From contig NZ_JAHWGT010000001.1 of NCBI RefSeq assembly GCF_020873895.1, positions 310,001 through 374,000 on the forward strand: a stretch of DNA of 64,000 nt, written 5' to 3'. Below, piece by piece: positions 25,317 to 35,578 of the stretch. The first letter of the stretch is position 1. Each line of letters opens with the position of its first letter. The stretch comes from Streptomyces sp. DH12. Lineage in GTDB: Bacteria > Actinomycetota > Actinomycetes > Streptomycetales > Streptomycetaceae. The notes beneath the pieces were generated by a model. The model saw only the letters and a list, made by a program, of their open reading frames with translations, searched no databases and had not been told where the DNA came from. The position numbers were made by a program, and so were the translations under genes.

Positions 25317-26183
25317 TCAGGCGCCGGAATGCTTGATCGAACGCCGCATCTCCTCCTCGTACGCGGTGCGCTGTTCCGGTACGGCCCGGCAGGCGATGGC
25401 GTCCACCTGGAGCAGGTCGTCCATCCGGTCGAGCAGAGCCGCCGGGACCAGGTTCGTCCAGGGCAGGACCCAGCCCAGCCACCGGGGCGCGTAGCTCACG
25501 GGGACCGGGCGGCGCAGCGTCCGCTCCACCGCCGCGGCCACGGCGGCGGGGGGCAGGGGGGTCAGCCCGCAGGGCAGGCGCAGGCCGTGCGACATGTGGG
25601 TCGCCGCGAGGCTGGGGAGGATGGCGCTCACGTGTACGCCGCTGCCCCGTACTTCCCGGCGCAGCGCCCGGGACAGTGCGAGGACGCCTGCTTTGGTGGC
25701 GCTGTACGCGGCCATGCCGGCCATGGGCCTGGTGGCGGCGGCGCTGGCGATGTTGATCAGATGACCGGTGCCGCGTTCCTGCATGACCGCCACGGCAGCT
25801 CGGCTTCCGTGCAGCACGGCGTTGAGGTTGACGGCCACGACACGGTCCACGAGTGCGGCGGACTGTGACCGGAGGGGGCCGATGGGCAGGATGCCGGCGT
25901 TGTTGACCCAGACGTCCAGGCGGCCGAAGTGGTGCAGGGCGTGCTCGGCCAGCGTGTGGCACACCATGGGCTCGGAGACGTCACCGACCACGGCGCGGTG
26001 CCCGGGGCCGAGTGAGGTGAGCACGTCCTCGGCCGTCGCCGGGTCGATGTCGCAGATGACGAGTCGGTGCCCTCGATCGGCCAGGGTCATGGCGATCCGC
26101 CGGCCGATGCCGCGTCCGGCTCCGGTCACCACGGCCACCCGGTCGATGGCGTCGCCCTTCGCGTGAGCATGCGCTGACGTCAT
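25317..26183 (-). CDS. Short-chain dehydrogenase/reductase
   Basis: This 288-residue classical SDR has the cofactor motif VVTGAGRGIGRRIA, Asp in CDID for the adenine ribose (suggesting NAD), NNAGILPIG, and the active site Ser and YSATK. The C-terminal 80 residues include a hydrophobic WLGWVLPWTNLVPAAL segment that may bind lipid or membrane. The ATG overlaps the stop of the monooxygenase gene (ATGA), so both belong to one operon. It may oxidise the alcohol made or used by that partner. The true substrate is unknown. Confidence 0.92.
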   Translation of the reverse strand: MTSAHAHAKGDAIDRVAVVTGAGRGIGRRIAMTLADRGHRLVICDIDPATAEDVLTSLGPGHRAVVGDVSEPMVCHTLAEHALHHFGRLDVWVNNAGILPIGPLRSQSAALVDRVVAVNLNAVLHGSRAAVAVMQERGTGHLINIASAAATRPMAGMAAYSATKAGVLALSRALRREVRGSGVHVSAILPSLAATHMSHGLRLPCGLTPLPPAAVAAAVERTLRRPVPVSYAPRWLGWVLPWTNLVPAALLDRMDDLLQVDAIACRAVPEQRTAYEEEMRRSIKHSGA

Positions 26184-27403
26184 GTTCGCTGCATCGCCTT
26201 TCGAGAGCGGGGGCGGGGGAAGGGCGAGCCGAGCTGCGTGCCCGCGCGGCTGATGGCGCGGGCGATCTGGCGGGCGTCGACTCCCGCCTGGTAGAGCGCC
26301 CCGTGGAGCGGGTTGCCGAAACCGGCGAAATACAGACCGGGTGCGTCCGGACAGGCGCGAGCTCCCGTGACCGGTGGCCTCCCGGCGGTACCCAGCATGT
26401 CGCCGGCGTCGATCAGGTCTTCCAGACCGGTCCGGTAGCCCGTCGCGGCGATGACGACGTCGGGGGCGAGGGCCGTGCCGTCGGCCAAGTGGACGAGGGC
26501 GCCCCGAAAGCGGGTCGTCTCGGCGACCGGCCGGACCCGGCCGTCGAGCACGGCGGCGACGATGCCCCGGTCGTGTACGGGGCTCGTCTCATCACGCGCT
26601 GACCGCGCGTACAAGCCCTCCTCGGGCAGCGGTAGTCCGTGCGCGGACAAGTCCGGGAGGAACAAGCGGCGGATGAGCCTGGTGGCGCTGTCTCCCCAGG
26701 CGGGAGGGAGCCGACGCGCCCAGATCCCCGCGGCCTGCCAGCGGCTGCTGTTCATCGGGACGATGTTCGGTGCGGCACGGACCGACAGCCAGACCCGCGC
26801 TGCTCCGGCCCGGCTGAGGGCGACAGCGATCTCCGTGCCGCTGTTCCCGGCCCCGACGACCAGCACGCGGCGCCCTTCACAGGACGCGGGGTCGCGGTAG
26901 TCCTTCGAGTGCAGAAGCCGGCCGGTGAAGGAACCGACACCGGGCCAGTGCGGCACATGGGGCGTGTGGTTGCGGCCTGTGGCGAGCACGACCGCGCGGG
27001 CGGTCAGGTCGCCGTGCCCGGTGCGGACGAGCCATTCGACTGCCGTGGAGCCGGCTACGGACCGGCGCCGGCCGAGCGTCACCCGCTCGACCTGTGTGCG
27101 GGTGCGCACATCGAGCCGGTGGTGGACGGCGTACTGCTCCAGATAGGCGGCCCAGTCGTCGCGCGTGACCCAGGTGCCGGCACTCCGAGGGACGGGAAAA
27201 CCGGGAAGGCTGGACAGCCGCCGGGGGGTGTGCAGCCGCAGGTGGTCGTAGTGGGCGCGCCACCCGTCGCCGATGCGGCCCGAGCGCTCGACGACCACGA
27301 CGGGCACGCGGGCGCGGCGCAGCATGGCGGCTGTCGCCAGGCCACTGGGACCGGCGCCGACCACGACCACCGGACTGGAGGCAGGAATGTCACTTTTCGT
27401 CAT
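26180..27403 (-). CDS. FAD-dependent flavoprotein monooxygenase (FMO/YUCCA-like)
   Basis: The protein has 407 residues from MTKSDIPASSP. The FAD fingerprint is VVVVGAGPSGLATAAML, the NADPH fingerprint is VLVVGAGNSGTEIAVAL, and DVVIAATGYRTGLEDL is the ATG motif linking the domains. TGRNHTPHVPHWPG is the usual segment after the first Rossmann unit. It belongs with the single-component N-hydroxylating or Baeyer-Villiger-related monooxygenases. CCAGGGAACT lies before the ATG. It is coupled to the SDR by a four-base overlap, a frequent pairing in catabolism of ketones or lipids. Confidence 0.92.
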   Translation of the reverse strand: MTKSDIPASSPVVVVGAGPSGLATAAMLRRARVPVVVVERSGRIGDGWRAHYDHLRLHTPRRLSSLPGFPVPRSAGTWVTRDDWAAYLEQYAVHHRLDVRTRTQVERVTLGRRRSVAGSTAVEWLVRTGHGDLTARAVVLATGRNHTPHVPHWPGVGSFTGRLLHSKDYRDPASCEGRRVLVVGAGNSGTEIAVALSRAGAARVWLSVRAAPNIVPMNSSRWQAAGIWARRLPPAWGDSATRLIRRLFLPDLSAHGLPLPEEGLYARSARDETSPVHDRGIVAAVLDGRVRPVAETTRFRGALVHLADGTALAPDVVIAATGYRTGLEDLIDAGDMLGTAGRPPVTGARACPDAPGLYFAGFGNPLHGALYQAGVDARQIARAISRAGTQLGSPFPRPRSRKAMQRT

Positions 27404-27827
27404 AGTTCCCTGGCAACGAAACCGCCGACCCACGGGTCACGGTGGCCCTACCGCCGCGCTGACCGACACGGACGCCGCGCACCGGCCGGTGTGCGGCACC
27501 GTCATCCCGGAACCCGGCGACCGTGTCGCCGCGCTCCGCAATGTTGCGGGCGCGGTGCCCCGGAGCGTGCCGAGACGGCCACTCGCCGGACCTGATCCGG
27601 TCCGGCCCGGGACCGCGGATGCAGTGCCGCGGGTCGGCCTCCTGGACCGGGTCACGTAGGGGATCGACACCTGGTCCTGTGCGCGCGTGGCGGCCACTCG
27701 CACAGGTCGAAGACCCCTCCGTCGACCCGACGACATCTCACCCCCAGTACAACCTTCGGACGTGATCAAGGGTCTGACCCGGCGCGCAGCTCCTGACGCG
27801 CGCCCTGCCCCTTGAGAGGAACCCGCT
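27404..27827. other. 424-bp divergent intergenic region
   Basis: It separates the monooxygenase operon from the FG-GAP gene. I see no gene or clear operator. The AGAGGA site of the TTG start lies at its right end. Confidence 0.35.
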
Positions 27828-30104
27828 TTGACCCACGTTCGTCCCGCCCGGCAGCAACTCGTCGCAGCTGTCACCACCGTCCTGGCCGCGACCGTCGGTA
27901 CGGGCCTCGTGACGGCGCCCGCGACAGCCGCGACGCCCACCGCTGCCGTCGCCGCGGAGGCCGGATCCACCGGCGCGCGGGCAACCGCCGAAGGCGTGAT
28001 CCCCATTCCCCGCACCGACCAGATCCTCAGTGTCGGCCCGACCGGGTTCCTCTCGGTGGAGCGCCGGTGGGACCACACGTACTACCGCTGGACCAGCACC
28101 GTCGACGGCACCACCACGACCCTCCCCGAGTGGTACAGCGGGTACCGCGGCGGCGGCTCCGACACCGTCGTCGCCAAGGAGGACGGCACGACCCGGTACC
28201 TGCTCCACGACATGTCGTCGCCGGGCGGCGACCCGGCGGTCGTGAACCAGCCCGACACCCGGCTCTACTGGAAGGGCGTGGTCGGCAGGACTCTCCTCTT
28301 CTCGTCCTGGGACAGCCAGAGCAAGGTGGGCCGGCTCCGCCTGATCGGCGAGGGGAACCAGGCGGGCAGCGACCGGCAGGTGACCGGTCTCGCGTCGAAC
28401 ACCAGGGTCCAGAGCGTCGAGGCCCTGTCGGACAGCTCGGCGCTCGTCCGGTACGTCTCGGCGGACGCCGACGCCGACCGCTCCTACCTCGCCGTCGTGG
28501 ACGTCGCCACCGCCTCCGTCGTCGAGAAGCGGGAGGTGGGCGTGTCCGCGTACGACACCGACACGGCCCTCTCCGGGGACCGCTGGGTCTGGGTCGACGC
28601 CCCGACGTCCGCGCACGCCAAGCTCATGCACGCCACCCGCCACGGCTCGGGGAGCACGCCGGCGGTGGAAGCGGCCGACCTGGGCGACTCCGTCCGGCCG
28701 CACATCGGCGTCCTGGGCGACTGGGCCACGTACGCGGCTCCGGGCGGCGCCGCCGCGACCGAGGCGTCCCCGCGGTTCGCGCTCGGTGCCGTCAACCTCG
28801 TCGACGGATCCACGGTCAGGCTCCTCGACCACGCCTCGTCCACCGTTCCCGCCGCCGACGGCGCGCTCCTGGTGCGCGGCGGTACGGTCGCCCACGGCGA
28901 GGGGGTCTACCGGATCGCGCTCGGGGCGGACGGCAAGCCCACCGCCACGCTCATCGCGAGCACCGGTGAGCCGACCGCACTCACGCTGCACACCACGGGC
29001 ACCCCCCAGGTCGTCGACCTCGACAAGAACAACGGCCAGGCCCTGCTCCGCTGGGTACTCTCCAGGACCAACGCACAGGGCTCGGTGACGGTGCGCCATG
29101 TCGCCACCGGCCGCAGCGTGCGGTACGACTTCGCGCAGGCGGCCACCTTCGAGGGCAAGGGATCCGTCGACTTCCGCTGGGACGGGATGCTCCCCAACGC
29201 CCAGGGCATGAAGGAATTCGCGCCCAGCGGCGACTACGCCTGGGACTTCACCGCCTCCCCGCTCAACGGCATCGGACCGGACGTCGCGCAGACCGGCACC
29301 TTCAAGGTCACCCGCACGGCCGGCCTGCACGACTACACGGACAACAGCACACCGGACCTGCTCTCCCGTGACGCCGCGGGCGTGCTGTGGCGCGACGACT
29401 CGGCCAAGGTGGCGTCCGCGCCGCAGCCGTACTCGACGGGGCGGGTGCAGGTCGGCCGCGGCTGGCAGATCTACAACCAGCTGGAGGCCGTCGGAAACAT
29501 CGCCGGCAGCCCGGCAGCCGACCTCCTCGCCCGTGACAAGGACGGCGTGCTCTGGCTCTACCAGGGCAACGGAAACGGCAACTTCGCCGGCCGTACGAAG
29601 GTCGGCGGCGGCTGGCAGATCTACACCCACATGACCGGCGGCAGCGACCTCGACGGCGACGGGAAGTCCGACCTCCTCGCCACGGACGCCGCCGGCGACG
29701 TGTGGTTCTACAAGGGCACGGGCAGCGCCAGCGCGCCGTTCGCAACCCGCAAGAAGATCGGCTCGGGCTGGGGGATCTACAACCAGCTCACCGCCACCGG
29801 CAACATCACCGGCACCCCCGCCGGAGACCTCATCGCCCGCGACAAGGCCGGTGTCCTGTGGCTGTACGAGGGCAAGGGCGACGGCACCTTCGCGCCGCGC
29901 ACGAGGATCGGCGGCGGCTGGGGCGTCTTCACCCACCTCGTCGGCATCGGCGACGCCGACCGCGACGGCCGGGCCGATCTCTACGCGGTCGGAACCTCCG
30001 GCGCCAAGTTCTACGCGGGCACCGGCGACACGGCGGCCCCGTTCAAGCCCGCCGCCCCGGGCAGCCTGCTGGGGGACTCGGCGCCCGTCAACGCGGTCCT
30101 CTGA
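27828..30104 (+). CDS. Secreted FG-GAP/VCBS-repeat protein with FlgD-like Ig segment
   Basis: This 758-residue protein starts at TTG after GAGAGGA. A signal peptide (THVRPARQQLVAAVTTVLAA, cleavage near TAATPTA) precedes a roughly 400-residue beta-propeller-like region. Then comes a segment with FRWDGMLPNAQGMKEFAPSG, resembling a FlgD Ig-like unit. The C-terminal 230 residues hold about five FG-GAP/VCBS repeats with GWQIYNQLEAVGNIAGSPAA-type and DLDGDGKSDLLATD-type calcium-binding loops. Such proteins are extracellular and bind or act on polysaccharide or cell surfaces; no catalytic residues are evident. A 17-base-arm hairpin follows the gene. Confidence 0.88.
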   Translation: MTHVRPARQQLVAAVTTVLAATVGTGLVTAPATAATPTAAVAAEAGSTGARATAEGVIPIPRTDQILSVGPTGFLSVERRWDHTYYRWTSTVDGTTTTLPEWYSGYRGGGSDTVVAKEDGTTRYLLHDMSSPGGDPAVVNQPDTRLYWKGVVGRTLLFSSWDSQSKVGRLRLIGEGNQAGSDRQVTGLASNTRVQSVEALSDSSALVRYVSADADADRSYLAVVDVATASVVEKREVGVSAYDTDTALSGDRWVWVDAPTSAHAKLMHATRHGSGSTPAVEAADLGDSVRPHIGVLGDWATYAAPGGAAATEASPRFALGAVNLVDGSTVRLLDHASSTVPAADGALLVRGGTVAHGEGVYRIALGADGKPTATLIASTGEPTALTLHTTGTPQVVDLDKNNGQALLRWVLSRTNAQGSVTVRHVATGRSVRYDFAQAATFEGKGSVDFRWDGMLPNAQGMKEFAPSGDYAWDFTASPLNGIGPDVAQTGTFKVTRTAGLHDYTDNSTPDLLSRDAAGVLWRDDSAKVASAPQPYSTGRVQVGRGWQIYNQLEAVGNIAGSPAADLLARDKDGVLWLYQGNGNGNFAGRTKVGGGWQIYTHMTGGSDLDGDGKSDLLATDAAGDVWFYKGTGSASAPFATRKKIGSGWGIYNQLTATGNITGTPAGDLIARDKAGVLWLYEGKGDGTFAPRTRIGGGWGVFTHLVGIGDADRDGRADLYAVGTSGAKFYAGTGDTAAPFKPAAPGSLLGDSAPVNAVL

Positions 30105-30184
30105 CGACGCCGGCCTCCTTCCGGTGAACCCGCTCTGACGGACACCGGCACGGTCGCCCACGCGGTGCTTGGGCGCCCCGGGCG

Positions 30185-30228
30185 CCGGTGAGGGCGGATG
30201 CGAGCAGCAGCCCGCATCCGCCCTCACC
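30185..30228 (+). terminator. Long perfect hairpin after the FG-GAP gene
   Basis: Arms 30185-30201 and 30212-30228 are fully complementary over 17 bases (CGGTGAGGGCGGATGCG and its complement) around a ten-base loop. Confidence 0.8.
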
Positions 30229-30606
30229 GAACCGGCTGCCGCTCGAACAGCGGCGTGTTCTTCCTCCGTCCACGCCCGCTGCCGGACCCAGGTCGGAGGG
30301 AGGCGCCTCGTCATGCTGGGAATCGGCGCGGAAAGACTGCGCCTTCGGTCCGTGGGCCCGGATCCCACCGCCCCGCGACCGGTTCGAGCGGGCCTGTGCA
30401 CAGCTGTGCCTCCCGTCGTGGAACGCGCTGGACACCCGGCATCGGGGCGTGGCCGGGCAGCTCCCGCCGGCTGCGCTCGCCCGCGTCCTGGGCGTGTACG
30501 CGTCGCGGGTGATGACGCCGCGCGACTCCACGGCCGGTGACCGGTCCGGAGCTGATGACCGCGCTGCGCCCCCGGACCCGCGCCTCCTGGCCCGACCTGC
30601 AGCCAC
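30229..30606. other. 378-bp stretch without a supported gene
   Basis: A plus-strand frame here reads RFERACAQLCLPSWNALDTR and then ALARVLGVYASR, which looks somewhat protein-like, but I cannot name a family. It may be a gene remnant. Confidence 0.25.
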
Positions 30607-31101
30607 TCAGCCGGGCCGGGGGACCGCTTCGTCGTCGCCCAGCTCGCACAGGGCAAGGACGGCCGCGTGCTGCTCGGCGGTGAACCCGAAGGGCCGCACG
30701 CCCTCCTGCTCGTACCCGAGCCACATGTCGCGCTGATCGTCGGCGTACTCCCGCAGGACCTGCCGGGCCACCTGGGGAGCGACGTCGAGCGCGACGGCCA
30801 CCTGCCGCCAGGTGGCGCCCAGTCCCAGGGCCTCGTGGATGCGGTTGCCGCGCCCGCACTCCACATCCCGGCGTATGGACTCCCGCAAGGCGAGCACAGC
30901 CAAGGCGTCGTGTGCGTCGCCGGGCTCGACCTCCTGAGGGGAACGGACAGGCGTCCGACGGGTCGGCATCCGGTTGCGGAACAGCCGGTCCTCGTGGCGA
31001 CTCACCTTCTCGATCTGCCACGACAGCGGGGTGGCGACGGGCACGTCGTGCGGAGCGCGGATCTCCAGATCCGTCCAATCGGCGTGCTGGTCGGTCGTCA
31101 T
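30607..31101 (-). CDS. Hypothetical protein with HTH-like segment
   Basis: This 164-residue soluble protein, from MTTDQHADWTDLEIR, is highly charged. A helix-turn-helix-like stretch GLGATWRQVAVALDVAPQVA, followed by RQVLREYAD, sits in the middle and could bind DNA. The rest shows SRHEDRLFRNRM and a C-terminal helix FTAEQHAAVLALCELG. I do not recognise the family. Its style resembles small regulatory proteins common in Streptomyces accessory regions. It lies alone, convergent with the FG-GAP gene. Confidence 0.6.
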   Translation of the reverse strand: MTTDQHADWTDLEIRAPHDVPVATPLSWQIEKVSRHEDRLFRNRMPTRRTPVRSPQEVEPGDAHDALAVLALRESIRRDVECGRGNRIHEALGLGATWRQVAVALDVAPQVARQVLREYADDQRDMWLGYEQEGVRPFGFTAEQHAAVLALCELGDDEAVPRPG

Positions 31102-31405
31102 GGGCTTCCTCCTGGCGATAGATCGGTCGAGTCAACCAGACCACGACGGTTGCAGGCCGGACCCAGCCCGGCAATCTGGTCGACCCGCCCACCAGCCGCG
31201 ACCAGACGGCGAAGGTGCCCGCTGCTCTCGCGGCACGTCCCGCACGCCGCCGTGTCAGAGCGGCGGGTGCCCAGTCGCTGATTGCCCGCATCCGGCATGA
31301 AAGCACTGGCCTGACCTGCCGAGATCCCTCATGACGGGCGGATTGGCAGCGAAGGAGGATGTGTCGGCGGGCCAGGGTGCCCGGCATTCTTGGGGGTGGA
31401 TCAGA
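31102..31405. other. 304-bp divergent intergenic region
   Basis: It separates the hypothetical HTH-like gene and the decayed membrane gene. No element is recognised apart from the GGGGGTGG ribosome site before the GTG at 31406. Confidence 0.3.
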
Positions 31406-32171
31406 GTGACCGAACGGCAAGGGCTGACAGCTGTGCAGGCTGGAGCAAGGCGGATCCTCGGACTGCTGCTGATCATGCTGTCGGCGGCCCCCGCGGCGGG
31501 CTGCGTCCTCACGTTCGCTGACTGGCTGCCCGCCGACGTCACGCGGTACGAGGAGTACCGCGCGGCCGAGCGCTGCGCCGCCGGCTCGACGCTCCGTACG
31601 TGGTGGCAGGACTGCCTGCGGGACGACGAGGTGAATCATCGTGGACACGGTGATCGAACACAGGACCAGGAACAGCGATTACCGGGCGGCAGTGAAGAGC
31701 GAGCGGTTCAAGGGCGACCTGCACTTCGGCAGTTCCGGGCCCCTTCTGGAGATGCTGCGGGCAGGTGACAGGGCCGTCGCCACCGTCTGGCGCGGCGACA
31801 TCGTCGCGCTCTCCCAGGGCGGGATCCGGCAGGGGACCTCTGACGAGCCGCGGGACGAGCCCCAGATGACGGCCGCCATAGGCACGGAACTCGGGCTGCT
31901 CGCGCTGCTCGGCACCGTCTTCGGTGCGGCACGCTTCGCCGCACCCCGAGACCCCGGCATCTTCACCTGGAGCAGGTCCGGCCAGGTCCTCTTCATCACC
32001 AACCTCGTGGCCCTCTTCGGCGTGGGTCTGCCCGCGCTGTGGCTCGGCATCCCCTGGCAACTCGTGACGCCGACGATGGTGGCGATCCTGCTCGTTGTAA
32101 GTTTCTTCCTGCTGGACGAGTGGCCACGGTCACCCAGGCGGTCCACAGCCCGGTGGGGCCGGTGTGGTTGA
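31406..32171 (+). pseudogene. Frameshifted membrane protein
   Basis: Two frames join into one protein. The first carries a membrane segment (ILGLLLIMLSAAPAAGCVL) and reads to the sequence CLRDDEVN. The second resumes as IVDTVIEHRTRNSDYRAAVK, then GPLLEMLRAGDRAVATVWRG, and two membrane segments (TELGLLALLGTVFGAARF, and VLFITNLVALFGVGLPALWL with the following helix). The break is near 31637, one extra base relative to a continuous frame. The layout (one N-terminal helix, an extracytoplasmic domain, two to four C-terminal helices) matches a common uncharacterised Streptomyces membrane family. The end overlaps an RHS remnant on the other strand, so the 3' end may be chimeric. Confidence 0.6.
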
Positions 32172-32345
32172 TGGAGTCGCCCATGGCGAAGAGCCAGAGG
32201 TTGGCTTCCTGACCGGAGAGGTCGGGCCGGGTGCAGCGTCCGGTGTCGGGGTCCTGGCAGCGGGCGCCCATCTCGTACAGCCGGGTCGGGTCGGCGTAGG
32301 TGCCGGCGAAGGGGTGTGGCTCGGTGGCGGATGCCGTGGTGGTGC
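32124..32345 (-). pseudogene. Orphan RHS-repeat core fragment
   Basis: The minus strand encodes ATEPHPFAGTYADPTRLYEM, then GARCQDPDTGRCTRPDLSGQE and GDSINHTGPTGLW. This aligns with the RHS-associated core, whose consensus has RYYDPxxGRFxxPDP and PxGL. Key aromatic residues are lost (Cys-Gln for Tyr-Tyr, Cys for Phe). Neither the upstream YD repeats nor a C-terminal toxin is present. It is a degraded remnant of a polymorphic toxin gene. Confidence 0.65.
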
Positions 32346-32489
32346 GAGGCCGACCGGCGGGGTTGTCGGCGTGGACGGCGCGGCCGGAGCCGGGCGGCGC
32401 GGTTCCGGAGCGCCCGGTGGAGGGCCGGCGGGCGGGCGCCGGGAGGGGTGTCGGCCTGTGCCCGCCGCCGGGTGTGCCATGGTGAGGGC

Positions 32490-33032
32490 ATGACGTGGAA
32501 CGGTGACGCGTACCAGGAGCGGTTCGACCGCATCGCTGCGGAGGGTCAGGACGTCCATGGCGAGGCCGCGCTGGTCCGCTCCTTCGCACCGGCCACGGTT
32601 CTGGACGCGGGCTGCGGCACCGGGCGGGTGGCCGCCGAGCTGGCCCGCCACGGGATCGCCGTGGTGGGCGTGGACATCGACGAGTCGATGCTCGCCACCG
32701 CGCGGCGCCTGGCGCCGGGCATCCCCTGGTACCGGTGCGATCTGGCAGAGCTCGACCTCGGGCAGTCGTTCGACATCGTGGTGATGGCGGGCAACGTCCC
32801 GCTGTTCACCGCACCGGGAACGCAGCCGGCCCTGGTCGCCGGGGTGGCGGGCCACGTCGGGCCGGCCGGGCGCCTCGTCGCCGGGTTCTCCCTGGACCGC
32901 GGGTACACGCTGGACGACTACGACACGCACTGCCGTGCGACGGGCCTCACCCTCGAAGCCAGGTACGCGACGTGGTCCCGGGACCCCTACACCGGCGGCG
33001 AGTACGCTGTCTCCGTACACCGCAAGCGCTGA
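32490..33032 (+). CDS. Class I SAM-dependent methyltransferase
   Basis: This 180-residue protein starts MTWNGDAYQERFDRIAAEGQ. Motif I is VLDAGCGTGRVAAELARHG, followed by VVGVDIDESMLATARRLAPG and the motif-IV-like DIVVMAGNVPLFT. It is a compact small-molecule methyltransferase of the Methyltransf_25 type. The end, YTGGEYAVSVHRKR, is a common ending in this family. GTGAGG lies before the ATG. No neighbour suggests the substrate. Confidence 0.88.
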   Translation: MTWNGDAYQERFDRIAAEGQDVHGEAALVRSFAPATVLDAGCGTGRVAAELARHGIAVVGVDIDESMLATARRLAPGIPWYRCDLAELDLGQSFDIVVMAGNVPLFTAPGTQPALVAGVAGHVGPAGRLVAGFSLDRGYTLDDYDTHCRATGLTLEARYATWSRDPYTGGEYAVSVHRKR

Positions 33033-33386
33033 CCACCCCCCGGCCCGACGGCCGGGGCACCGGTGGCGACACCGCCACCACCGGCACCAAGGCGCCCTTC
33101 CCGCTTCGTCCCCCCGGCCGTGCGCGACCGTACGGGACATCGACCCTGCGGACGGTCCCGGCGCGGGCGTACGTCCCCGGGCTCAGGCCGGAGCGGGTGG
33201 CGCACGCCGGCCAGGTCCTCCCACAGCGGCCACAGCCGGCTGCCGGTCGCTGGGTCGGTGGCCCGGGGCGGGCCAGCACACTGCGGACCGGGCTGCCGGG
33301 GCAGGGTCAGCCGCCGGTGCGGCTCCGACCCGAAGACGGCGTCGGCGAGCGGGACGTCGGCGGGAGGTCGGCGAATCCCGTGCCGG

Positions 33387-35578
33387 TCAGACGATGCGCA
33401 GGGCGAGGATGGCGAAGTCGTCGTTGGGGGGCGTGGGGCAGAAGTCGACGACCTCTCGAGTTCCGCGACGGTGTCGGCGGCGGACGAGTGACGCGTGCGC
33501 GTGAGGACGTCGCGGATGCCGTCCTCGCTGAGCATGCCGGCGCCCGAGCGGCGTTCGGTGACGCCGTCGGTGTACAGCAGGAGCAGGTCTCCGGGGTGCA
33601 GCTCGTCGTCGGTGGTCCGCAGAGGGGGGTCGCTGATGATGCCGAGGAGCGTTCCCGGTCTGCCGAGCCGCGTGACGGTGCCGTCGGCCCGGCGCACCAG
33701 GGGGTGCGGGTGCCCGGCCAGCGTCAGGCGCAGGCGTACCGGTGAGGTGCGGAGGTCCAGGTGGGCGTAGGCGGCCGTGCAGAAGCGCTGGGCGAAGTGG
33801 TCGGCGATGATCGCGGTGTTGACCGCCTGCAGGACGCTGCGGGGGTCCGGGTCCCACAGGCGGGCGGCGCGGGCGGTGTGTCGCACCAGGCCGGTGAGTG
33901 CCGCGGCTTGCGGGCCCTTCCCGCAGACGTCGCCGATGGCCAGCGACCACAGGTGCGGGCCGGTCGGGACGATGTCGTAGAAGTCGCCTCCGACCAGGGT
34001 GCCGTGGTCCCCGGGCCGGTAGCAGGCGGCGATCTCGACGCCGGGGATGTCGGGCAGGGCCGGTGGCATGAGGCTCCGCTGCAGGTAGTGGGCCACCTCG
34101 CTCTGCTCGGTGAAACGTCGGGCGTTGGTGACCGCTTGCGCCGCGCGGCCGGCGAGTTCCTCGGCGAAGGGGATGTCGGTCTCGGTGAACGGCGTCTGGG
34201 CCGGGGTGGCCTGGATCAGGACCATCGCACCGATGACCTTCCCCGCTTCCTTCATGGGCACGGTCAGCCAGGAGGCGGCGGGCAGGAGCCGGCCCAGGGC
34301 CGCTCGGTGCTCGGCGTCGCGGGCGAGACGGTCCAGGGTGCGAGGGACGTCGGTGACCAGTTCGTGCCGCCCGGTGCGGATGACGGCTCCCACCCCGCCT
34401 TCGGCGTCGAGCCGTGGAGGGAAATCGTCCAGCAGCTCGCGGAGAACCTCTTCCTGGTGGGGGTCCCGGTGGGCCAGGGCGGCGAGATCGGGCTGCGCCG
34501 AGGCGCCGATGACATGGATGAGGCATCCGTCGGCGACCCGCGGGACGACTGCCGCGGCGACGTTGGCGTAGGTCGTGGCCGGATCCAGGGAGGTGGCCAG
34601 CACGGCGCTGACGTCGGCCAGGGTGCGGAGCTGCGCTTGTCTCCCGGCGGCCTCCCGCTTGAGCCTGGCGCTCTCCATGGCCAGGGCGCACTGTCCCACG
34701 AGCGCGGTGAGGAAGCCCCGTTCGGAGTCGGTGAAGTCATGGCGGTCGGAGAAGTGGAAGCTCACGGCGCCGAAGTTCCGCTCGTCCACGGCGAGGGGCA
34801 GCACCGCGGTCGAGTGGTATCGGGGCGTGAAGAAGTGGGCGGCCTCCGGGAACGCCCTGGTGCGGTCGGCCGGATCGGTGAAGAAGAGGGGCTGACCGGT
34901 CCGGGCGGTGTGCGCCATGGGGTAAGGCGCGCTGATGCTGAACGGGGCGGGTTGGGTGACCCCGTCGTCCGCGCCGTGGATGTGCCGGACCGAGTAGTGG
35001 TCGCTGCCGGGTTCGTTCAGGACGGCGGCGCCGGCGGCCGCTCCCACCGCGGGCATGATCTGCTCGGTGAGGACGTCGGTGACGGAGGCCACGGTGTCCA
35101 CCGCGGCCAGCGAAGCCGTGACCTGGGCCAGGAGCTCCGCCCTGAGCACCCGCTCGCTGTTGTCGCGCAACACCCAGAGGAGTCGGTCCCGGCCCAGACG
35201 AGTGGCGTGGTATTCGTACGGGGCTGTCCGATAGCTCTCGTACTGGGTCCAGGTGAAGGCGCCCTGCTCCGGCCTGCCGGTCTCCAGGACGCGCATGCAG
35301 GCGGCGAAGCTGCCGTTCTCGATCATCTGGGGCCAGAGCTCGCTGCAGAGGCCCCCGACAGGAGCGGCACCGTCCGGCTGACCGGCCCGGGCGGCCGCGT
35401 TCATGTACTCCAGCCGCATGTCAGCCGGCTTGCCGGAGCCGTCCCGTACCACCACGGACACGGTCACCGCGTCCGGTAGGCACTCGAGTGCGTCGGTGAG
35501 CAGCTGAGCCGGGGGAGAGGTGTGGTGCGTCCCCTCGGGGGCTGGGTCCTGCGCGCCTTGCTCCAGCCCGATCGTCAT
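33387..35578 (-). pseudogene. PAS-GAF-GAF-PP2C (SpoIIE-type) phosphatase with C-terminal frameshift
   Basis: From MTIGLEQGAQDPAPEG the protein has a PAS-like region, a GAF domain (about 130-300), a second GAF domain (about 305-470) and a SpoIIE/PP2C phosphatase domain. Metal-site motifs are intact: VGGDFYDIV, AIGDVCGKGPQAAAL and LLYTDGVTERRSG. Near 33455 one base is missing: after ADTVAELE the frame changes and runs on for about 150 unrelated residues, while the adjacent frame supplies the proper ending EVVDFCPTPPNDDFAILALR. Restoring a base gives 730 residues. This kind of enzyme dephosphorylates anti-sigma antagonists in response to signals sensed by PAS/GAF. The protein may still be active without its last strand. 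Confidence 0.85.

Noticed and set aside
27738-30866. 1,042-codon minus-strand open frame opposite the FG-GAP gene
   Set aside because: Compositional shadow; the plus strand has clear repeats, signal peptide and terminator.
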